Assembly: GCA_029856445.1 (NCBI GenBank)
Contig: JAHQWY010000259.1
Location: 1 to 5,396 of the forward strand
Reading direction: 5' to 3'
Length of the DNA stretch: 5,396 nucleotides
DNA from: Promethearchaeia archaeon
GTDB taxonomy: Archaea > Asgardarchaeota > Lokiarchaeia > Sigyniarchaeales > SOKP01
Both the position numbers and the translations under genes were made by a program. This document shows, piece by piece, positions 1 through 4,985 of the stretch; position 1 is the first letter of the stretch, and each line of letters begins with the position of its first letter. The notes under the pieces are model-generated. The model was not told the DNA's origin. It did not search any database and worked only from the letters and a program-made list of their open reading frames with translations.

Positions 1-375
1 GGCAAAATTTACTGCCATTAACATGGGAAAAAAACCTCTAAAGGTTTCTTTGAATTTTTTTGTTCTAAAATTCTCTTGTATTCCATATATTAATTTTCTC
101 CCCAATAATATCTTATGAAAATATAGCAATATTGGTCCAAAAATAAATCCAAATAATAAAGAGCCCAATATGCAGATAAACATAGTTATTAACATGGTAA
201 GAGGGAATTCTAGTGAAAAATCGTTAAGAGGGAGAAGAGGACTAAGATCTAATGATTCTGAAGGATTATATTCACCTCCTACGATAAAAACGACTATTAA
301 AGAACCAATGAAGCCTAAAGCTATTAAAACCAGTACAAACATGATAATAATTTTCTGGATTTTATATTTTGACAT
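1..375 (-). CDS. Multi-pass membrane protein, function unknown (N-terminal 125 residues; runs off the left edge)
   Basis: An open frame begins at ATG 375-373 and stays open to base 1, giving 125 residues (starting MSKYKIQKII) with no stop. A Shine-Dalgarno GGGTG lies at 386-382, six bases before the ATG, which supports this start over an in-frame GTG that overlaps that motif. Residues 9-32 form a strongly hydrophobic helix and 58-87 a second. The loop between them (33-57) carries five acidic residues and no basic ones, while 87-113 is rich in Lys/Arg (HKILLGRK, then RTKKFKETFR), and a third hydrophobic stretch begins near 115. By the positive-inside rule this gives N-terminus in, acidic loop out, basic loop in. 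I do not recognise the family; it could be a small integral membrane protein or the start of a transporter-like protein. It appears to have its own promoter (see 421-427) and is separated from the NYN gene by 220 bases. Coding status is fairly sure, function unknown. Confidence 0.78.
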   Translation of the reverse strand, partial: MSKYKIQKIIIMFVLVLIALGFIGSLIVVFIVGGEYNPSESLDLSPLLPLNDFSLEFPLTMLITMFICILGSLLFGFIFGPILLYFHKILLGRKLIYGIQENFRTKKFKETFRGFFPMLMAVNFA

Positions 376-381
376 ATCAAA

Positions 382-386
382 CACCC
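382..386 (-). promoter_or_regulatory. Shine-Dalgarno of the left-edge membrane protein gene
   Basis: On the minus strand GGGTG sits six bases before ATG 375-373. It resembles the archaeal GGTG-type ribosome binding site and decides the start of the gene that runs off the left edge. Confidence 0.6.
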
Positions 387-420
387 TATATATTTCTAAT
401 TTTATATTTTTGTTTTCGAG

Positions 421-427
421 TATAAAT
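421..427 (-). promoter_or_regulatory. Putative archaeal TATA box for the left-edge membrane protein gene
   Basis: The minus strand reads GGCAAATTATTTATAC here, with ATTTATA as the TATA-like core and purine-containing sequence upstream where a BRE would lie. A start site about 25 bases downstream would fall near 398 and leave a leader of roughly 20 bases that includes the GGGTG ribosome binding site. The region is AT-rich, so chance matches are likely; this is an inference from spacing. Confidence 0.4.
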
Positions 428-509
428 AATTTGCCTATATTCAATTGTAACTTTTAAAGGAATGAATAACATTTTTTGATATCCTTTAGTTTAAAGAATA
501 AGGCTAGTA

Positions 510-528
510 ATAATCTCATTTAGATTAT
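510..528. repeat. Small AT-rich inverted repeat
   Basis: Arms ATAATCT (510-516) and AGATTAT (522-528) are exact reverse complements around the loop CATTT. The stem is short and mostly A-T. It could form a weak hairpin in the 3' region of the NYN transcript, or be chance in AT-rich DNA. No T-run follows it on either strand, so it is not a bacterial-style terminator. Confidence 0.35.
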
Positions 529-595
529 ATTTAGTCCATCTAGAGAATAGCATGAGTTTTTGATCTTAGTTTTAATCCTTTTAACCGTATGATTT

Positions 596-1093
596 TTATA
601 TTTCTATTTCATTCAAGACGTTATCAAGATAACAGATATTCTCTTGACCGAGTTCTTCTCGTAATGTATTTGCTAATGAATATTTAAATGCCCACACTTC
701 TACATTTTTATCCAATTCTTTGACTTTCTTCACAACAGGTACAAAATCACCATCTCCAGATACCAACACTGCTGTATCATACGCATTTTCATAAGCAAGA
801 GAGATAATATCAATTGCGATTTTGATGTCAACTTTCTTTTCAATGATCCCCCCTGATGATATCTTATCAAAACTCGCTTTAATTTCAAATCCACTTCGAT
901 TACTTAACTCCTCGTACCAGTTCTTCTTCTCAGGACTCATTGGATAAACAACACCTTCATATAAAAATATACCTCGTAATTCCCGATCTTTCGTTATCTT
1001 ATTCTTCAATTTTTCGTAATCAACTTTGATTTTATACTTTCTAAATCCCTTGAAAATATTACTATTATCAATAAAAATTATAACTCGTTCCAA
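596..1093 (-). CDS. NYN domain (LabA/DUF88-like, PIN-fold) protein, probable ribonuclease
   Basis: This is a 165-residue single-domain protein covering nearly a full NYN domain. The hallmarks are in order: strand 1 with the first acidic residue in FIDNSNIF (Asp9, Asn12); KKVDIKIAIDII (Asp89, Asp95); and VLVSGDGDFVPVVKKVKEL (Asp114, Asp116), followed by the hydrophobic strand VEVWAF. These acidic residues correspond to the metal-binding site of NYN/PIN-like nucleases, and all appear intact, so an active Mg/Mn-dependent RNase is plausible. Substrate is unknown; members of the family act in RNA processing or decay and as regulators such as cyanobacterial LabA. The start is TTG (1093-1091), supported by AAAAGGAG seven bases upstream and by the need to include the Asp9 strand; the next Met is residue 52. 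No membrane segment or signal is seen, so it should be cytosolic. It lies 78 bases downstream of the large receptor-like gene in the same direction, but a T10 tract between them argues against simple co-transcription. Family assignment is firm; biological role is open. Confidence 0.93.
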   Translation of the reverse strand: MERVIIFIDNSNIFKGFRKYKIKVDYEKLKNKITKDRELRGIFLYEGVVYPMSPEKKNWYEELSNRSGFEIKASFDKISSGGIIEKKVDIKIAIDIISLAYENAYDTAVLVSGDGDFVPVVKKVKELDKNVEVWAFKYSLANTLREELGQENICYLDNVLNEIEI

Positions 1094-1100
1094 TTTAATA

Positions 1101-1108
1101 CTCCTTTT
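1101..1108 (-). promoter_or_regulatory. Ribosome binding site of the NYN gene
   Basis: On the minus strand AAAAGGAG ends seven bases before the TTG start at 1093. It is a strong Shine-Dalgarno and explains why the non-ATG start is used. It lies almost entirely in the 3' arm of a perfect inverted repeat (1102-1123). Confidence 0.75.
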
Positions 1109-1123
1109 GCTCCTACAAAAGGA
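1102..1123 (-). promoter_or_regulatory. Hairpin overlapping the ribosome binding site of the NYN gene
   Basis: Read on the minus strand, TCCTTTTG (1123-1116), loop TAGGAG (1115-1110) and CAAAAGGA (1109-1102) form a perfect eight-base-pair stem with a six-base loop; a flanking U-G pair could add a ninth. The 3' arm contains the AAAAGGAG ribosome binding site, and the loop shows a second SD-like GGAG further from the start. Folding would hide the proximal site and could lower translation. No T-run follows, so it is not a typical terminator. If transcription starts from the TATA-like element at 1132-1140, the start site would fall near 1110 and the 5' arm would be missing from that mRNA; the hairpin would then matter only in read-through transcripts from upstream. 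Confidence 0.5.
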
Positions 1124-1131
1124 AATTAATC

Positions 1132-1140
1132 ATATAATAA
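1132..1140 (-). promoter_or_regulatory. Possible TATA box for the NYN gene
   Basis: The minus strand reads TTATTATAT just after the T10 tract. A start about 25 bases downstream would be near 1110, giving a leader of under 20 bases with the ribosome binding site. AT-richness makes chance likely. Confidence 0.3.
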
Positions 1141-1148
1141 AAAAAAAA
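1139..1148 (-). terminator. T10 tract, putative archaeal intrinsic terminator of the receptor-like gene
   Basis: An uninterrupted run of ten T residues on the minus strand begins 23 bases after the TAG stop at 1174-1172. Archaeal RNA polymerase is known to terminate at oligo-T tracts without a required hairpin, so this is a good candidate 3' end for the large gene. Termination may be partial, leaving some read-through into the NYN gene. Confidence 0.6.
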
Positions 1149-1171
1149 GCTAGAAGAGGTAATATTTTTAA

Positions 1172-4100
1172 CTATTGTACGTTATTATCAATAGAAGATA
1201 TTATTATTTGCTCTGTAATAATTTTTTCAAGGGCTTTTATTAATTTATCTTTACTTTTCCCGTGCATTGTAGTTAAAACATCTTCTAAATAAAATTCTTC
1301 TTGCACTCTAGTCATAGACACAATCACATTGATTAGGCGTCTTCCGGGCTTGTTAAACTCTCCTTCTTTAACTACTTCAGAAATATTTATAACAGGATTA
1401 ATCTTAAATTTCTCTCTGTAAGAGAGATGAAAATGCTTCTCAAGAAGAGGAGGCAACATATTATTATATATTTCCACAGATCCATCCCATTTTTTAAGTT
1501 TATCTGAAGCTAGTCGATCCATACTAGAAAGAAATTCAGCTGCTTTAATTTTAAACCTTTCGGACGCTTTATCCTTTAAAATAAAGATTATTCTATAATC
1601 TCTATAATCACTAATAAAGAAATTGAAGTGTTTAAAATCGAGTTCAATGATTTTTTCAAAATCTTTATACTTATCCGATTTAATCGATATTTTCTCTATA
1701 TTCTCTTTTCCCACGATTTCATTACTTATCAATGTAATAGCTTGAATGAAACCAGTTAGTAACTCATTTTGATAACTTTTAAACACAGAATAACTTTTTG
1801 AGTATAAATGAAGTCCACTATTTCGATCCGAAATTAAAAATGTTTCTATGTTCATAGTATCTTTGTACCTCTGAGTTTTCGCTAGTAAATCAGACTCCCT
1901 TTTCTTTTTTAAGGGTATATATACATAACTCCTTAAGCTTATAATACCTAATATGCTAATAACGGTTATAAGAATTGGTAAGACAAACCAGGGTAAACTT
2001 TTCGATTGACTTGGATTCTCTGCACTAATTATAAACGAGAATTCTGTTGTTTTGTAAATAGAACCTTGTTTTGAAACTATTAGTGTCATCTTATGATTTC
2101 CTTTGATTTCTTTAGGAATCTTTAATTCTAACTCATAGGTACCATTAGATATATAATCAAAATAGCCTAACCCAAATTCCCATGAATAAAAAACAGAAGC
2201 ATTATCGATAGGTACATCAGTATAAGGATCTGTGAGTTTTATAATTATTATATTAGTTTCTCCTGCTGTTATTTGCAGAGAATCTTGAAAATTAATTGGT
2301 TTGATCATAAAATCAATATAATCAATTACTACAGTAATAGTTTTAAATGAGGTCTCGAATCCTAGTTTTTCCACTTTAATTATTGCTGTATATGTGTCTA
2401 TGGAAAGGTTTATTGTATTCAATTGGACTATAATTCCTTGATCATCGAGAATTATATTAAATAAACTTGGCCATACAACACTGTAATTCGCACCTTCAAT
2501 CAATAATCCAGATTCTTCATTAGTAAAATTTAGATGAATATCATATATGTTATTTACTCTAGCGTTAATAATTGATGCATTTGCATTTACAATTGTCTCT
2601 ATTGGATAAACTGTTAGTGTTATAAAACTACTAGTTTCCCCATAATCTGTCTTATTTGCATAAACAGAAATAGAAAAAGTCTCAATGATCCCTTGAGTTG
2701 GTAGGTTATTTGTTGAAAAGTTAAGTGTGTATGTCCCATTATTATGATCTAAATAGTTATAGTATTTTTGCCAATTAGTGCTTAAAGTTGCATTCGGAAT
2801 CATAGCACCAGAAATAGCACCAGTAACATTAACTTGACAAATTGCATAATTATTTGCGGTAGCTTCGATTACTTTATGAGGAACATCCAAAACCAATGAT
2901 TGAGCAATTACATTTACTTGAATTAAATTTGAAACAGATTGGTTTTCATAATAGTCTGTTGTAGCATTAACTGATATATAGTAAATTCCTAAACCTAATG
3001 AATTAGTATCAATATCGGCTAAATAAATTCCTGATCCTTGGTAAAACATAGTTCCCGAATGTCCAAACGTAGAATTATACTTAACGGTTGCAAAAGTAAT
3101 GGAAGAATTTGTATCAATGTCAGTAAATTTCGCTTTTACTAAAAGAGGATCTCCAGTAACAATCTCAAAAGAGGGAGTTACAGCAGTTAAAGAAGAATGA
3201 TGCCATACAACAAAATCAAATTCCTTGTATCCCACTTTATCAATTAACGAAGAATTTTGATTATTTGTCCATTTAGTTTTCACAGTATATTTGCCAACTG
3301 TCATATTACTTCCTACAGTAAAATTCCCATAAGATATATTGTAAGAAGCTGGTTCTTTCGAATCATGCCAGAAAACAGAACCGTTCGGGTATAATATTGA
3401 ACAATTTATCTGTGTATTAAGTAGAGCAATTGTATTATTTAATGTTATACTAATCTGGAAAATGTCTCCAAAAGTTAATAGAGTTGAAGGTTCAAATGAA
3501 GTAATGTTCCAGAATTTAATTGATCCATTATTCATATAATTCATGCTTATAGCTTCAAATTTCCACAGACCTGGACTTAAAATGTTTGTGGGAATTGTTA
3601 ATTTAGTAGAACCAAAAGTTACTCCTAAACAATTCTCAGTTCGGTCTGCTTCATAACCATCAATAATTTGAGTAAATGACCAGTCAGATGGTTTTCCTAT
3701 TTCTACCCAACATGTATAGTGTGGAGGAATGGATGAAATAGATAATTCAGTATACCAACCAATATTAGAACCTAGTTCATATTCACTGCCTGATATTCCT
3801 AAAATTGTTGTATTAAATGATTTTTCAGCACAAGAATTAATAGTAATGGTATCAATACTAAGATCTGAAATATCTGTAATATTTTGGTGAATAGTGAATG
3901 TAATTTCATCACTAACTTCTCGGTATCTTTCCACATCGATGAATGAATAACCTTCTCCATAACTGGTGTTAATATATGAGTAATTATAATTAAATTCATT
4001 ATCTGTAGCGATAACAATATTAGAAATATTCGGTTTAGTCCAAGGTTCATATTTAACATTATCAAAGCAAAAATCTTGCCAAGAAATAATAGAATCATCC

Positions 4101-4855
4101 TCATATCCATAGACACCAACTCTTACACTTGCAGTATTAGGAAGAACATGTCCGTACGTTATAGGGTTATATATTATACTAAGAGGCACCCATTCACCAG
4201 TTTGAATAGTTTCAGCATGTGCAGTATTATTTATTTCTTTACCATCAATAATTAAAGAGATAAAAAGACATCCATTAAATCTACCGCCACTATAAGCCAT
4301 ATAAACGTCCGCAGAAAGAGTTGCTTCACGCGAACTAAATTCATCGGAAATAGAAATATTTTGCTCAAAATATGCAATATCACCTCCACCCATTTCAGTA
4401 GCGCTGAATCCAGCGGATCCCTGAGGATTTCCCCTATTACCAAAATATCCCTCATTAAACCAATATGTCCCACTCTCGTGATAAGTCCAATCATTCATAT
4501 CTTCGACTGAATCAAAAGTTCCATTAATTATCCAATCCTTTTTCTGTGCTAATCCTTTATAATTTATGGTAACATTTTTAGATGTCCATCCCGGTGCTAA
4601 ATTGAAGCTGATATTTGTAGGTAATTCTTCTTCTTCATATGACTTAGAAATATTTGCAATCTGCTTAGCTTTTAATGGTTTCCCATTAGGAATATCTGCA
4701 GCAGTTTTAAGCGTTTCATAATTATTGAAATCCTCAATCAGATTGTCTTTTTGATCATAAACATTTATTTCAATCCAAAAGATCATTAGGAAAGACGGAA
4801 AAACAAATAAACAAATAAATACGACTCCAAAACTCTTTAATAAATTACTTTTCAT
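1172..4855 (-). CDS. Large receptor-like surface protein: jelly-roll and Ig-like ectodomain, one C-terminal TM helix, cytosolic longin-like tail
   Basis: This 1227-residue protein starts at ATG 4855. Residues 8-29 are a hydrophobic signal or anchor after Lys2/Lys7, without an obvious cleavage site or lipobox. Residues 106-272 look like a jelly-roll, carbohydrate-binding-like domain (NGTFDSVEDMNDW at its start, FCFDNVKY at its end). Residues 280-450 are beta-rich and unassigned; 455-552 form an Ig-like domain; 556-944 hold four related units of about 95 residues. A single membrane helix lies at 954-974, followed by the basic patch KKKR (983-986). The tail has a longin-like order (two strands 1004-1020, helix 1030-1047, three strands to about 1094, helix 1098-1120), a W-D-G motif at 1123-1125, and a winged-helix-like end (1155-1221). 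Ectodomain sequons number 35, against one in the tail. Outside binding coupled to a cytosolic module is inferred. The ligand is unknown; an adhesin or S-layer-associated role is an alternative. The Shine-Dalgarno is weak. Confidence 0.9.
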   Translation of the reverse strand: MKSNLLKSFGVVFICLFVFPSFLMIFWIEINVYDQKDNLIEDFNNYETLKTAADIPNGKPLKAKQIANISKSYEEEELPTNISFNLAPGWTSKNVTINYKGLAQKKDWIINGTFDSVEDMNDWTYHESGTYWFNEGYFGNRGNPQGSAGFSATEMGGGDIAYFEQNISISDEFSSREATLSADVYMAYSGGRFNGCLFISLIIDGKEINNTAHAETIQTGEWVPLSIIYNPITYGHVLPNTASVRVGVYGYEDDSIISWQDFCFDNVKYEPWTKPNISNIVIATDNEFNYNYSYINTSYGEGYSFIDVERYREVSDEITFTIHQNITDISDLSIDTITINSCAEKSFNTTILGISGSEYELGSNIGWYTELSISSIPPHYTCWVEIGKPSDWSFTQIIDGYEADRTENCLGVTFGSTKLTIPTNILSPGLWKFEAISMNYMNNGSIKFWNITSFEPSTLLTFGDIFQISITLNNTIALLNTQINCSILYPNGSVFWHDSKEPASYNISYGNFTVGSNMTVGKYTVKTKWTNNQNSSLIDKVGYKEFDFVVWHHSSLTAVTPSFEIVTGDPLLVKAKFTDIDTNSSITFATVKYNSTFGHSGTMFYQGSGIYLADIDTNSLGLGIYYISVNATTDYYENQSVSNLIQVNVIAQSLVLDVPHKVIEATANNYAICQVNVTGAISGAMIPNATLSTNWQKYYNYLDHNNGTYTLNFSTNNLPTQGIIETFSISVYANKTDYGETSSFITLTVYPIETIVNANASIINARVNNIYDIHLNFTNEESGLLIEGANYSVVWPSLFNIILDDQGIIVQLNTINLSIDTYTAIIKVEKLGFETSFKTITVVIDYIDFMIKPINFQDSLQITAGETNIIIIKLTDPYTDVPIDNASVFYSWEFGLGYFDYISNGTYELELKIPKEIKGNHKMTLIVSKQGSIYKTTEFSFIISAENPSQSKSLPWFVLPILITVISILGIISLRSYVYIPLKKKRESDLLAKTQRYKDTMNIETFLISDRNSGLHLYSKSYSVFKSYQNELLTGFIQAITLISNEIVGKENIEKISIKSDKYKDFEKIIELDFKHFNFFISDYRDYRIIFILKDKASERFKIKAAEFLSSMDRLASDKLKKWDGSVEIYNNMLPPLLEKHFHLSYREKFKINPVINISEVVKEGEFNKPGRRLINVIVSMTRVQEEFYLEDVLTTMHGKSKDKLIKALEKIITEQIIISSIDNNVQ
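2024..3190 (-). repeat. Four tandem Ig-like protein repeats in the ectodomain (residues about 556-944)
   Basis: Four consecutive units of about 95 residues share one pattern: an opening strand after a short hydrophobic linker, a central aromatic strand, a turn such as GSGIY or NGTY followed by an alternating strand, and a last pair of strands of the type YYISVNATTDYYE or FSISVYANKTDYGE ending in a V-x-V-like edge. Approximate limits are 556-650, 653-749, 752-845 and 848-944. The units are diverged in sequence, with no evident DNA-level identity, so they are an old duplication rather than a recent expansion. They probably act as a rigid stalk that holds the N-terminal domains away from the membrane. 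Confidence 0.65.
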
Positions 4856-4910
4856 GTTTGTCTATCATCTTGTAATTAGAGATAGTTCCTTAAGCCTAAA
4901 GTTGCCTCTC

Positions 4911-4929
4911 TTCTACAAAATTAGTAGAA
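4911..4929. promoter_or_regulatory. Inverted repeat in the promoter of the receptor-like gene, candidate operator
   Basis: TTCTAC (4911-4916) and GTAGAA (4924-4929) are perfect reverse complements separated by seven A/T-only bases. The site lies immediately downstream of the putative TATA box (4937-4944) and reaches the expected transcription start near 4912-4915. A dimeric regulator bound there would block polymerase recruitment, the usual mode of archaeal repressors. It could also form a small hairpin at the very 5' end of the transcript, or be chance. Confidence 0.4.
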
Positions 4930-4936
4930 ATATTCG

Positions 4937-4944
4937 TATATAAA
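4937..4944 (-). promoter_or_regulatory. Putative TATA box for the receptor-like gene
   Basis: The minus strand reads GAGATATTTATATACG, with TTTATATA as a close match to the archaeal TATA box and purine-rich GAGA just upstream in the BRE position. A start site about 25 bases downstream would leave a leader of about 57-60 bases before ATG 4855. Confidence 0.5.
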
Positions 4945-4968
4945 TATCTCATTTATAAACAATTTTAC

Positions 4969-4983
4969 AAAAAAATAAAGAAA
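4969..4983 (-). terminator. T-rich terminator after the right-edge gene
   Basis: Just after the TAA stop at 4988-4986 the minus strand reads TTTCTTTATTTTTTT. Such T-rich tracts are known intrinsic termination signals in archaea. It lies directly upstream of the TATA box of the next gene, so the right-edge gene and the receptor-like gene are probably separate transcription units. Confidence 0.5.
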
Positions 4984-4985
4984 TC

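Larger units (their letters stand above)
376..595. other. Intergenic region between the NYN gene and the left-edge membrane protein gene
   Basis: These 220 bases hold no convincing gene on either strand. They contain the promoter-like elements and ribosome binding site of the downstream membrane protein gene, and a weak AT-rich inverted repeat at 510-528 (seven-base arms around a five-base loop). No long T-tract follows the NYN stop codon, so where NYN transcription ends is not evident. A plus-strand open frame at 170-457 enters this region, but it lies opposite the membrane protein gene and looks like a shadow. Confidence 0.6.

Noticed and set aside
170..457. Plus-strand open frame of 95 codons
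   Set aside because: It lies opposite the membrane protein gene at 1-375 and has low-complexity Ile/Lys/Asn-rich composition. The minus frame has a good Shine-Dalgarno, a clear membrane topology and no stop to the edge.
1102..1123. Hairpin as a bacterial-style terminator of the receptor gene
   Set aside because: No T-run follows the stem on the minus strand, and a better T10 tract lies upstream of it. Its overlap with the ribosome binding site points to translation control instead.
1026..1292. Plus-strand open frame of 88 codons spanning the gap between the two central genes
   Set aside because: It covers the antisense of the NYN start, the T10 tract and the end of the receptor gene. Its Ile/Leu/Lys-rich product follows from the complement of AT-rich coding sequence.
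3799..4119. Minus-strand 106-codon open frame inside the receptor-like gene
   Set aside because: It is in an alternate frame of a convincing long gene and has a Leu/Ile/Met-rich shadow composition.
4252..4494. Minus-strand 80-codon open frame inside the receptor-like gene
   Set aside because: It is an alternate-frame shadow of the jelly-roll coding region.
4769..4834. Lipoprotein signal at the receptor N-terminus because of Cys15
   Set aside because: The residues before Cys15 (VVFIC) do not fit a lipobox of the L-A/S-G/A-C type, and the hydrophobic stretch continues past it.
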